DNA from: Ruminococcus sp.
GTDB lineage: Bacteria > Bacillota_A > Clostridia > Oscillospirales > Ruminococcaceae
Assembly: GCA_017418765.1 (NCBI GenBank)
Contig: JAFOMV010000174.1
Location: 1-31,516 of the forward strand
Direction of reading: 5' to 3'
DNA: 31,516 bases
Numbering within the stretch: position 1 is the first letter of the stretch; each line of letters starts with the position of its first letter. The notes below the pieces were generated by a model. That model did no database searches. It had not been told where the DNA came from and saw only the letters and a list, made by a program, of their open reading frames with translations. Both the position numbers and the translations under genes were made by a program. Of the stretch, positions 24,888-31,516 are shown one piece after another.

Positions 24888-25223
24888 TTATACCGCTGAC
24901 CGTATGTTTTCTGCTCCCATTGCATGAAGCATGGATACTACATTTTCAACAGCCCCGCTTCCGCATATTATGCAAGCACTGACTTTCTGCTGCTTTCTTG
25001 CTGACAGAGTTTCTTCACCGTATATCTGACCATTTACTGCTGATATAAGGCTTGCGTGTGTATTCAGCATATCAGGAACAGCCATATGGTTTATTGAGTG
25101 ATCTGTATTCCCGTGTACTGTCACATGTCCCGAATAAACATAGCTTATCCCTTGTTTGGCACGCTGGACTGCTGTGTTGGCTGTTTCGGCTGAGTCAAAG
25201 TCAGCAATTACTCTTGATATCAT
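24888..25223 (-). CDS. Hypothetical protein with two beta-alpha-beta-like halves
   Basis: I do not recognise this 111-aa protein. Both ends look like beta-alpha units: SRVIADFDSAETANTAVQRA at the start and VSACIICGSGAVENVVSMLH at the end, each a short strand followed by an amphipathic helix. The middle is rich in His, Asn and Thr. This layout recalls ferredoxin-like small stress proteins, such as the YflT or DUF1269 types, but no diagnostic motif supports a name. The ATG at 25223 is chosen because AAAGGA lies 8 bases upstream; an ATG at 25232 touches that site. No signal peptide or membrane helix is seen. It is divergent from the DUF951 gene and upstream of the S1 gene. Confidence 0.65.
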   Translation of the reverse strand: MISRVIADFDSAETANTAVQRAKQGISYVYSGHVTVHGNTDHSINHMAVPDMLNTHASLISAVNGQIYGEETLSARKQQKVSACIICGSGAVENVVSMLHAMGAENIRSAV

Positions 25224-25302
25224 ATATATCATCCTTTCACTTTTTGTTTGACTTCAATATGTTTTTTTATTGGTTTTTATTATTTTTACACAAATATAAA
25301 AA

Positions 25303-25330
25303 AATATACCGCTTATATATTGATTTGCAA
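25303..25330 (-). promoter_or_regulatory. Possible promoter of the small hypothetical gene
   Basis: Minus strand TTGCAA (25330-25325), 16 bp spacer, TATATT (25308-25303). Its -35 overlaps by one base the -35 of the opposing DUF951 promoter. Confidence 0.4.
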
Positions 25331-25348
25331 ATGTTTTTAGGGTATAAT
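25320..25348 (+). promoter_or_regulatory. Promoter of the DUF951-prfA operon
   Basis: TTGATT (25320-25325), 17 bp spacer, TATAAT (25343-25348), with a leader of about 50 bases to the DUF951 start. Confidence 0.75.
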
Positions 25349-25405
25349 TAATAGTGCGGCAATTTATTAATAATTATTCCACATATTATTAAAGGAGGGA
25401 ACATG

Positions 25406-25600
25406 ATGGACGTCAGAGTCGGTGATATTCTTTTAATGAAAAAGATACACCCCTGCGGCAGTAAGGAAATGTACGTTCTGAGATCAGGTATGGATTTCAA
25501 ATTAAGATGCAGCGGCTGCGGCAGAGAATTTATGATCCCTCGCAGTAAAATAGAGAAAAGTATTAAAAGCATACAGCACAGTGAGAATAGTCAGCCATAG
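25406..25600 (+). CDS. DUF951 family protein
   Basis: Small 64-aa protein of the DUF951 family found across Firmicutes. Conserved features are the opening MDVRVGDILLMKK, the HPCGS motif, and LRCSGCGREFMIPR. The cysteines in HPCG and CSGC suggest a small zinc-binding fold. Function is unknown. The ATG at 25406 is chosen over 25403 because GGAGG (25394-25398) is 7 bases upstream and relatives begin MDVRVGD. It is the first gene after a good promoter, with prfA 61 bases downstream and no terminator between them. Confidence 0.88.
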   Translation: MDVRVGDILLMKKIHPCGSKEMYVLRSGMDFKLRCSGCGREFMIPRSKIEKSIKSIQHSENSQP

Positions 25601-25661
25601 CTTTGAAGTAATATAATATGTTTTTTATAGATAGATTAACATCGTTCCCAAGGAGATAAAT

Positions 25662-26735
25662 ATGTTTGAAAAGCTTTCAGCTATGGAAAAAAAATATGAT
25701 GAGATAAGCGAAAAGTTATCTCAGCCTGACATCGTAAATGATAACAAACTCTACACTCAGCTGATGAGAGAGTATAAGAATATGACTCCGATCATCGAAA
25801 AGTATCGTGAATATAAAAAGTACCTCGAATCCTGCAATGAAGCTAAGGAGCTTCTCGATGCAGGCGGTCTGGACAAAGACTTTAAGGAAATGGTACAGTC
25901 AGAGTTTGAATCATCAAAAGCTGCTATAGAGAATATAACTCAGGAACTGAAGATACTTCTTCTTCCCAAAGATCCGAATGATGATAAAAATGTTATCATC
26001 GAGATAAGAGGCGGTGCAGGCGGCGAAGAAGCTTCGCTCTTTGCAAATTCACTTTATCGTATGTATACTATGTATGCAGAGGCAAGAGGCTGGAAACAGG
26101 AAGTGCTCAGCGCTAACCCAACTGAACTTGGCGGCTTCAAGGAGATAAGCTTCTCTATTGAAGGCGAAGGTGCTTATTCCAGACTTAAATATGAAAGCGG
26201 AGTCCACAGAGTACAGCGTGTTCCCGAAACTGAGTCACAGGGACGCATCCATACTTCTACTGTTACAGTAGCTGTACTGGTGGAGGCTGATGATGTTGAA
26301 CTTGAAATAAATCCTACCGATCTGAAGATAGATTACTTTCGTGCCAGCGGCGCAGGCGGACAGCATATCAACAAGACTGAATCCGCTGTTCGTATCACTT
26401 ATCTTCCTACAAATGTGGTTGTTGAGTGTCAGGACGAGCGCAGCCAGCATAAGAATAAAGACAAGGCAATGAAGATACTGCGTTCCCGTATTTATGAGGC
26501 TATGCAGCAGGAACAGAATGACAAGATCGCTTCTGAGAGAAGGTCACAGGTAGGTACAGGTGACCGCTCAGAACGAATCAGAACATACAATTATCCGCAG
26601 GGACGTCTTACTGACCACAGGATAGGTCTTACCATCTACAGGCTGGAAGATATCCTTAACGGAAATCTCGACGAAGTATTTGATTCGCTGGCTACAGCCG
26701 ATCAGGCTGCTAAGCTGGCAAGTCAGGAAGAGTAA
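25662..26735 (+). CDS. prfA: Peptide chain release factor 1
   Basis: RF1 recognises UAA and UAG stop codons and triggers peptide release on the ribosome. The GGQ motif is at residues 232-234 ([13 protein letters not shown]). The stop-recognition P-x-T tripeptide of RF1 is seen in RVPETES; RF2 would have SPF. The C-terminal [17 protein letters not shown] and [14 protein letters not shown] are also conserved. Length (357 aa) is standard. AAGGAG lies 8 bases before the ATG. tsaC follows after 4 bases. An rmf/prmC methyltransferase gene, often next to prfA, is not present here. Confidence 0.97.
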   Translation: MFEKLSAMEKKYDEISEKLSQPDIVNDNKLYTQLMREYKNMTPIIEKYREYKKYLESCNEAKELLDAGGLDKDFKEMVQSEFESSKAAIENITQELKILLLPKDPNDDKNVIIEIRGGAGGEEASLFANSLYRMYTMYAEARGWKQEVLSANPTELGGFKEISFSIEGEGAYSRLKYESGVHRVQRVPETESQGRIHTSTVTVAVLVEADDVELEINPTDLKIDYFRASGAGGQHINKTESAVRITYLPTNVVVECQDERSQHKNKDKAMKILRSRIYEAMQQEQNDKIASERRSQVGTGDRSERIRTYNYPQGRLTDHRIGLTIYRLEDILNGNLDEVFDSLATADQAAKLASQEE

Positions 26736-26739
26736 TGTT

Positions 26740-27753
26740 ATGGAGACAGTTTTACTAAGTGATAGTGAAGCCGATCTTTTAAAGGCGGCAAAGCTTTTGG
26801 CAGAGGGCGAAATAGTGGGTATACCTACTGAAACTGTATATGGTCTTGGGGCTGATGCATCCAATGAAGCTGCTGTAAGGAACATCTTCGCAGCTAAAGG
26901 AAGACCTGCTGATAATCCGCTGATAGTTCATTTGTCGGATTTTTCAAATGCAGTAAGGTATACATCATTTATACCGGAACTGGCATACAGACTGGCAGAG
27001 CGATTCTGCCCAGGTCCGCTTACAATGGTATTGCCTAAAAACGAAAGCATACCTATGGTAACATCCGGCGGACTGGATACGGTCGGGATACGTGTGCCTT
27101 CTCATCCGGTCATGCACAGGCTGATAGAACTGAGCGGCTGCCCTATAGCTGCACCTTCTGCTAATACTTCCGGTTATCCCAGCCCTACATCAGCAGCACA
27201 TGTCATGAATGATATGCACGGTAAGATAGCTGCTGTTGTAGACGGCGGTGAATCTGAATTCGGCGTTGAGTCAACTGTCATCGCCATAGAGTCAGATGAT
27301 TCGGTAAGAATATTGCGTCCGGGATGTATCACAGCGGAAATGCTCAGAGAGATATGCGGAGATGTAATAATCGACCATGCAATTCTCCATGAGCTTGAAG
27401 CAGGACAAAAAGCGTCTTCTCCCGGTATGAAATATAAGCATTATTCACCTAAAGCAGACATAACCATGATAGAAGGCGGGCTTGATGAGTTTACTGATTA
27501 TGTATCCAAGCACGATCCTGATATTACATATTCCCTTATTTATGACGGAGACGAGGGAAGCTTTCCGTTCAAGCATCTTACTTATGGAAGCAACAGTGTT
27601 GAACAGGCTCATCAGCTTTTTGCAAAACTGCGTGAATTGGATGAGATAGGTGCGAAAAAAGTATTTGTCAGAGCTCCATCAAAGGACGGAGTTGGTCTGG
27701 CAGTGTACAACCGCCTTATCAGGGCGGCAGGATTCGAGGTGATAAGGATATGA
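26740..27753 (+). CDS. Threonylcarbamoyl-AMP synthase (Sua5/YwlC type)
   Basis: Makes threonylcarbamoyl-AMP from threonine, bicarbonate and ATP, the first step of the t6A37 modification of ANN-decoding tRNAs. YrdC-domain motifs are GIPTETVYGLGADA, KGRPADNPLIVH, PGPLTMVLPK, IRVPSH and PSANTSGYPSPTS. The C-terminal third (about 230-337), joined through SPGMKYKHYSPKA, is the Sua5 domain, so it is the longer Sua5 type rather than the short TsaC type. The start at 26740 is set by AGGAAG (26725-26730); a longer frame from 26680 overlaps prfA. 337 aa. Its stop overlaps the coaE start (ATGA). Confidence 0.95.
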   Translation: METVLLSDSEADLLKAAKLLAEGEIVGIPTETVYGLGADASNEAAVRNIFAAKGRPADNPLIVHLSDFSNAVRYTSFIPELAYRLAERFCPGPLTMVLPKNESIPMVTSGGLDTVGIRVPSHPVMHRLIELSGCPIAAPSANTSGYPSPTSAAHVMNDMHGKIAAVVDGGESEFGVESTVIAIESDDSVRILRPGCITAEMLREICGDVIIDHAILHELEAGQKASSPGMKYKHYSPKADITMIEGGLDEFTDYVSKHDPDITYSLIYDGDEGSFPFKHLTYGSNSVEQAHQLFAKLRELDEIGAKKVFVRAPSKDGVGLAVYNRLIRAAGFEVIRI

Positions 27754-28397
27754 ATACACTCAGCGAAGTCATGGTAGTCGGACTTACGGGTCAGACAGGT
27801 GCAGGTAAAAGTACTGTATCAAAGGTATTCTCTGCAAATGGCTTCTCAGTCATAAACGCTGATATGGTGGCAAGAAAAGTCGTTGAGAAGGGGTCTATGT
27901 GCCTTGATGAGATCGCTGATTTTTTCGGTGACAATGTGATCAACGATGACGGCTCACTTGACAGGAAGGCGCTTGCCGCTATTGTTTTCTCAGATAAAGC
28001 AAAGCTGGAAACTCTCAATACTATTATATATCCTTACATTACAGGCGAGATACTAAGACAGATAAGAACTCTGGCAAAGAACGGAAACAAGCTGATACTG
28101 CTTGATGCTCCTACACTTTTTGAAAGCCGTGCTGATGATTTCTGTGAGATCATAATATCAGTTATAGCAGATGCAGATATAAGGGAAAAACGTATTATTT
28201 CCCGTGATGGCCTTACACATGAACAGGCAATAAAAAGAATGAATTCACAGCTGGATGAGAGCTTTTTCGTATCACATTCCGATTACATCATACACAATGA
28301 CGGTGGATTAGAAGCTGTTAACGAGATATCAAAAGAGGTATCCGACAGAATAAAGGACTTGTTTTTTTCAAAACAGTCTCCTGTGGCCACAGTATGA
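27750..28397 (+). CDS. coaE: Dephospho-CoA kinase
   Basis: Last enzyme of coenzyme A synthesis, phosphorylating the 3'-hydroxyl of dephospho-CoA. The P-loop GQTGAGKS is at residues 14-21. INADMVARKVVEKGS carries the conserved Asp in the CoA-binding region, and LLDAPTLFE matches the L-L-D-x-P-L-L-F-E motif. REKRIISRDGLTHEQAIKRM is the lid region. 215 aa, typical length. It overlaps the tsaC stop by 4 bases and uses GAGGTG (27736-27741). The M18 aminopeptidase gene follows after 35 bases. Confidence 0.95.
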   Translation: MNTLSEVMVVGLTGQTGAGKSTVSKVFSANGFSVINADMVARKVVEKGSMCLDEIADFFGDNVINDDGSLDRKALAAIVFSDKAKLETLNTIIYPYITGEILRQIRTLAKNGNKLILLDAPTLFESRADDFCEIIISVIADADIREKRIISRDGLTHEQAIKRMNSQLDESFFVSHSDYIIHNDGGLEAVNEISKEVSDRIKDLFFSKQSPVATV

Positions 28398-28432
28398 CCA
28401 CATAGCAAATAACCCAAAGGAGAGTTGATAAT

Positions 28433-29836
28433 ATGTCAGAAAAGAAAAGTGCAGCAAAAAAACTCGAGGAAAAGCTTTTTTTGAACAGAAAAAATGCAGT
28501 TGAAACTTTGAGTGTCGAGCAGATAAAGGAATGCGATGACTTCTGTGAAGGATATAAAGACTTCATGAATACAGCCAAAATCGAACGTGAAGTTGTTATC
28601 TATTCTGAGGAACTTCTGAAAAAAAGTGGATTCAAAGAGTACACTAAAGGCATGAAGCTCAAAGCAGGTGATAAGATTTACAGGAATAACAGAGGTAAAT
28701 CCATCCTTATAGCTACAATAGGAACTGCCCCTGTCTCTGACGGGGTGAGACTGTGTGCAGCTCATATCGATTCCCCAAGACTTGACCTTAAACAGAATCC
28801 TCTTTATGAAGATACGGATATGGCATATTTCAAGACTCACTACTATGGCGGTATCAAGAAATATCAGTGGACTACCATACCGCTTTCACTTCATGGTGTT
28901 GTTATCAAAGCTGATGGCACATCTGTTACTGTTAATATAGGCGAGGATGACAAAGATCCTGTTTTCTGCGTTACTGACCTTCTTCCGCATCTTGCAGCAA
29001 ATCAAATGACCAAGCCTATGTCTAAAGGTATAACAGGCGAACAACTCAATCTTGTCATAGGTTCACGTCCTTTCAAGGATGACGAGGAAAGCGGTTCTGT
29101 TAAGCTTAACATAATGAATATTCTTTACGAAAAATACGGGATCACTGAAGCTGATTTTATTTCGGCAGAGCTTGAAGCTGTTCCTGCTTTCAAGGCTAAG
29201 GATATTGGTTTTGACAGAAGCATGATAGGTGCATATGGTCATGATGATAAGGTTTGCGCTTATCCTGCACTTATTGCAGCAGCAGAGTGCGATTCACCTT
29301 TGCATACAGTAGTAACCGTTCTTACCGATAAGGAAGAAATAGGCAGTGACGGAAATACAGGCCTCCATTCAGCTTACCTTGAATACTTTATACATGATCT
29401 TGCTGAGGCTCTCGGTTCAGACGGAAGAACTGTTCTTTCAGCTTCTGAGTGCCTGTCAGCTGATGTTAATGCTGCATTTGATCCGAACTATCCGGAAGTT
29501 AATGAAAAAAACAACGCAGCTTACATTAACAAAGGTGTTTGCATTACAAAATATACCGGTGCAAGGGGAAAAAGCGGCACATCAGATGCTTCTGCCGAGT
29601 TTACCGGAAGAATAAGACGCCTTATGGATGCTAATGAAGTAATATGGCAGACAGGCGAGCTTGGAAAAGTTGATGAAGGCGGCGGAGGAACTGTCGCAGC
29701 ATATGTTGCCGATCTTAATGTCGATACTATAGATATGGGTGTGCCTGTGCTTTCAATGCACGCACCTTATGAGATAGTTTCAAAGATCGATACCTATATG
29801 GCATACAAGGCATTTAAAGTATTTATTAATGATTAA
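28433..29836 (+). CDS. M18 family aminopeptidase
   Basis: Metallo-aminopeptidase of family M18 (aspartyl aminopeptidase and yeast aminopeptidase I relatives), 467 aa, cytoplasmic. The first metal-ligand motif is AAHIDSPRLDL. The catalytic and bridging acidic residues lie in YGHDDKVCAYP and DKEEIGSDGNTG. A C-terminal SMHAPYEIVSKID supplies the last His ligand. These place it in the M18 group rather than M20 or M42. AAAGGAG lies 9 bases before the ATG. It is last in the operon and is followed by a terminator. Substrate preference for acidic N-terminal residues is known for some members and cannot be read here. Confidence 0.93.
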   Translation: MSEKKSAAKKLEEKLFLNRKNAVETLSVEQIKECDDFCEGYKDFMNTAKIEREVVIYSEELLKKSGFKEYTKGMKLKAGDKIYRNNRGKSILIATIGTAPVSDGVRLCAAHIDSPRLDLKQNPLYEDTDMAYFKTHYYGGIKKYQWTTIPLSLHGVVIKADGTSVTVNIGEDDKDPVFCVTDLLPHLAANQMTKPMSKGITGEQLNLVIGSRPFKDDEESGSVKLNIMNILYEKYGITEADFISAELEAVPAFKAKDIGFDRSMIGAYGHDDKVCAYPALIAAAECDSPLHTVVTVLTDKEEIGSDGNTGLHSAYLEYFIHDLAEALGSDGRTVLSASECLSADVNAAFDPNYPEVNEKNNAAYINKGVCITKYTGARGKSGTSDASAEFTGRIRRLMDANEVIWQTGELGKVDEGGGGTVAAYVADLNVDTIDMGVPVLSMHAPYEIVSKIDTYMAYKAFKVFIND

Positions 29837-29840
29837 AATA

Positions 29841-29884
29841 AAACAGGCAGATAACTTCATAAGAAGGTACCTGCCTGTTTTTTT
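29841..29884 (+). terminator. Terminator of the DUF951-prfA-M18 operon
   Basis: AAACAGGCAG (29841-29850) pairs with CTGCCTGTTT (29871-29880), with an inner CTTC-GAAG mini-stem, followed by a T-run to 29884. Confidence 0.88.
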
Positions 29885-29951
29885 GTTGCTGAAATAATAT
29901 ACTATAAGTAAACTAATATAATATTTTTATGTTCTGTTTAAAATAATATAT

Positions 29952-29980
29952 TTGAAAAATAATCATTATAATGTTATAAT
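29952..29980 (+). promoter_or_regulatory. Orphan promoter in the gap before the LysR gene
   Basis: TTGAAA (29952-29957), 17 bp spacer, TATAAT (29975-29980), just downstream of the M18 terminator. No plus-strand gene follows it. Confidence 0.65.
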
Positions 29981-29986
29981 ATATAC

Positions 29987-30088
29987 ATAGAAGGAAAACA
30001 TTTCTATTAACAAGCCAATTCCTATTCCATCCCCTTTTAAAAAGAATGAGAGACCTTTTAAAAAAAGGTTTACTCATTCTTTTTATTT
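29987..30088 (+). ncRNA. Candidate small RNA (about 100 nt)
   Basis: A promoter ending at 29980 and a strong hairpin with T-run at 30039-30090 bracket a stretch of about 50 bases plus the hairpin. The sequence between them contains no ATG, GTG or TTG-started frame of useful length; AAGGA at 29991-29995 has no normal start codon at the right distance. The simplest reading is a short untranslated RNA. Its 3' end runs into the stop codon of the convergent LysR gene. Start and end are estimates, and no known RNA family was recognised. Confidence 0.4.
30039..30084. terminator. Bidirectional terminator at the LysR gene end
   Basis: AAAAAGAATGAG (30039-30050) pairs with CTCATTCTTTTT (30073-30084). 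An inner ACCTTTT (30053-30059) pairs with AAAAGGT (30063-30069). T-runs exist on both strands, so it can end both the candidate small RNA and the LysR transcript. Confidence 0.8.
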
Positions 30089-31024
30089 TATTATCTCGCT
30101 CTTGATCTTGTCACCAAATGCTATAAGGGTATTGACACAATCCATAACTAATGGATTGGATTCACTTGAGCGTCTGTAAACTATTATATCTTTGTTTATT
30201 TGCTGAGCATAGGAACATTTTTTGATGATAATACCTGCTGTTTCCATGAAGGGATTTTTTATCGGAGGTACCCACATATATGCGTCTTTTACAGTTGCCA
30301 TTATACTTACCTGTGAACCTCTATCAAGTACATTTATCCTCTTATTGGGCGATATATCTTCATAATTAGCATTAACTGAAGCACGGCGAAGCATATCCGG
30401 CTCATTTATCCCGTTATATATCTCAGGGTAATTTCTGAGTTCCTCATAAGGAATATCATCAAATTTTGCCAAAGGATGTGATCTGTGTAATGCTATTGCA
30501 AATCTATATTCGAGAAGTACTTTACAAATTAGATTTTTAGAAGCTATGAGTTTTTCTGTCATATCTAAGTAATTCTCTGGTATACGTAATACGCCAATGT
30601 CATATTTACCAATACAAGTTTCGTTCATTACTCGATTAGTATCACTTTCAGTCAGATTTATCTCCATTTTTTCAAATTTACCCTCGTGTTTGGAAATAAA
30701 TGTTCCGATAGCAGCAGTAATGTAAGAAGAACGTGAAATGCCAATATTCATAGAAATTTCGGATGAATTACGATTAAGATAATCACGCTCAAGGCTGTGT
30801 ATATCATTTACGATGGAAGTTGCCCTGCCAAGGAATTCTTCACCTTCCGGAGTGAGTACCATACCGTTTGGTGTACGGTTGAATATCTGGATCCCTAACT
30901 CATTTTCCAGTTCTTTAAGGGCGATACTTATATTAGGCTGAGCCTGAAAAAGCTGTTTGGCAGCTCTGGTTATACTTCCTTCCTGAGCAATGGCAATAAC
31001 ATATTCTAACTGCTGTATTTTCAT
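30083..31024 (-). CDS. LysR family transcriptional regulator
   Basis: 313-aa LysR-type regulator. The N-terminal winged helix-turn-helix spans about residues 1-60, with MKIQQLEYVIAIAQEGSITR, AAKQLFQAQPNISIALKELE and LGIQIFNRTPNGMVLTPEGE. The effector-binding periplasmic-binding-protein fold covers about 90-300. The ATG at 31024 is set by AGGAGGTGA 5-6 bases upstream; a longer frame to 31096 has no site. A promoter is visible at 31152-31180. No divergent target gene lies next to it, so its regulon and ligand cannot be guessed. It may bind its own promoter region. Confidence 0.92.
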   Translation of the reverse strand: MKIQQLEYVIAIAQEGSITRAAKQLFQAQPNISIALKELENELGIQIFNRTPNGMVLTPEGEEFLGRATSIVNDIHSLERDYLNRNSSEISMNIGISRSSYITAAIGTFISKHEGKFEKMEINLTESDTNRVMNETCIGKYDIGVLRIPENYLDMTEKLIASKNLICKVLLEYRFAIALHRSHPLAKFDDIPYEELRNYPEIYNGINEPDMLRRASVNANYEDISPNKRINVLDRGSQVSIMATVKDAYMWVPPIKNPFMETAGIIIKKCSYAQQINKDIIVYRRSSESNPLVMDCVNTLIAFGDKIKSEIIK

Positions 31025-31151
31025 TGTCTCACCTCCTTTAAACGATGAGAGAAAACAGGCAATGTCTGGCTTGTTAAAACATTTCTGATATCTCACATCA
31101 ATTTGCGAATAATAGTAAAAGAAAGCTATCTGTTAATAGACAATCTGATTT

Positions 31152-31180
31152 ATTATAGCATAAATAAAACAAAAATGCAA
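31152..31180 (-). promoter_or_regulatory. Promoter of the LysR gene
   Basis: Minus strand TTGCAT (31180-31175), 17 bp spacer, TATAAT (31157-31152), about 130 bases upstream of the start codon. The long leader could hold regulator binding sites. Confidence 0.65.
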
Positions 31181-31230
31181 GCATTACAAAATGAAAATAA
31201 TTGGATTTAATTATTTATCATATGATAGTG

Positions 31231-31516
31231 TTATAGTGATCTTATCCACGATCTCATCTCATCGATACCGAGAATACCGTATGCAAAGCCTTTCTTAACA
31301 AGTTCCTCAGGAAGATATTCATCGTATTTTTCAAATACCGGTACTTCTCCCTGATAAACAAGATCCATTGGGCTGAATTCAACTTCTGCTTCTTCTTTGA
31401 TGATGCGGATGAATTCATCAGGGGAGACTTTCATGGTAAACTGTATATAGTAAGGGCGGTAGGAGTCAAGTCCTTTCAGTCCCAGTCGGTCGGCGCATCT
31501 CAGCTTCAGGAATCGC
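31231..31516 (-). CDS. C-terminal part of a protein cut by the window edge
   Basis: The frame is open from the right edge of the window to a stop at 31231, giving at least 94 residues. An ATG at 31434 has no ribosome binding site before it, and the coding-like sequence continues upstream (RFLKLRCADRLG, then YRPYYIQF), so the gene starts outside the window. Residues near the end, VFEKYDEYLPEELVKKGFAYG, faintly recall the C-terminal tail of large Lhr-like DEAD/DEAH helicases of Firmicutes, but this is a weak impression. No terminator is clear after its stop. Confidence 0.5.
   Translation of the reverse strand, partial: RFLKLRCADRLGLKGLDSYRPYYIQFTMKVSPDEFIRIIKEEAEVEFSPMDLVYQGEVPVFEKYDEYLPEELVKKGFAYGILGIDEMRSWIRSL

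Noticed and set aside
28381..28392. Perfect 12-base palindrome CTGTGGCCACAG at the end of coaE
   Set aside because: It lies inside the coding end of coaE, has no T-run and no partner copy in the window; coincidence is a fair explanation.
30000..30088. Possible small reading frame starting at ATT after AAGGA in the orphan transcript
   Set aside because: ATT is a very rare start codon, and the frame runs through the terminator into the LysR stop region without any protein-like feature.
31195..31216. AT-rich inverted repeat AAATAATT/AATTATTT upstream of the LysR gene
   Set aside because: The stem contains only A and T and would be unstable; such repeats arise easily in AT-rich spacers. A nearby TATCATATGATA palindrome was set aside for the same reason.
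1..31516. CRISPR arrays, tRNA or rRNA genes, insertion sequences, prophage genes
   Set aside because: No regularly spaced repeats, tRNA-like cloverleaf, transposase, integrase or phage structural gene was seen on either strand.

Overview
The window looks like chromosomal core-genome DNA of a low-to-moderate GC Firmicute of the Oscillospiraceae/Ruminococcus type. The grounds are the DnaD plus DnaC-like loader pair, the hprK-murB-rapZ-whiA-dnaE-pfkA string, a DUF951-prfA-tsaC-coaE string, mltG followed by a U32 protein, strong Shine-Dalgarno sites, sigma-A promoters, and threonine-run linkers of the sort common in ruminococcal exported proteins. The genus is inferred. I saw no tRNA, rRNA, insertion sequence, phage gene or CRISPR array. 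No gene-free stretch exceeds about 250 bases.

Layout. (1) 1-81 is the tail of a membrane protein, closed by a hairpin terminator. (2) 259-2241 holds a DnaD-domain protein and a DnaC-like helicase loader, ending in a bidirectional terminator shared with a convergent threonine-rich lipoprotein (2271-3542, minus). (3) 3775-9158 is a six-gene operon from a good promoter: thyX, a DUF2156 acyltransferase-like protein, a DJ-1 protein, 5-formyl-THF cyclo-ligase, mltG and a U32 protein of the tRNA-hydroxylation type. (4) 9242-11302 (minus) carries an aquaporin, a single-domain HD alarmone-hydrolase-like protein and an uninterrupted sigK. (5) 11477-15510 is an operon of rpe, three Rnf/Nqr-like membrane subunits (D, E and A types) and a membrane-anchored DUF4015-like glycosyl-hydrolase-fold protein. 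(6) 15577-22704 is hprK-murB-rapZ-whiA-dnaE, followed by pfkA with its own promoter and a strong terminator. (7) 23883-25223 (minus) holds an S1-domain protein and an unrecognised small protein. (8) 25406-29836 is DUF951, prfA, tsaC/sua5, coaE and an M18 aminopeptidase. (9) 29837-30082 contains a complete promoter and terminator but no gene, so it is a candidate small RNA. A LysR regulator (minus) and the C-terminal piece of a gene cut by the window edge follow.

The most unusual item is the Rnf-like trio at 12136-14275. Folds and landmark motifs of RnfD, RnfE and RnfA are readable. However, three of the four cysteines that normally hold the intramembrane [2Fe-2S] cluster are serine, the usual RnfD flavin-attachment motif is not seen, and rnfB, rnfC and rnfG are absent nearby. 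It looks like an Rnf-derived membrane module that has lost its usual redox centres, co-transcribed with a DUF4015-like extracytoplasmic protein. The remaining regions are mostly housekeeping functions: replication initiation and elongation, envelope synthesis, carbon control, translation termination and modification, and cofactor synthesis.
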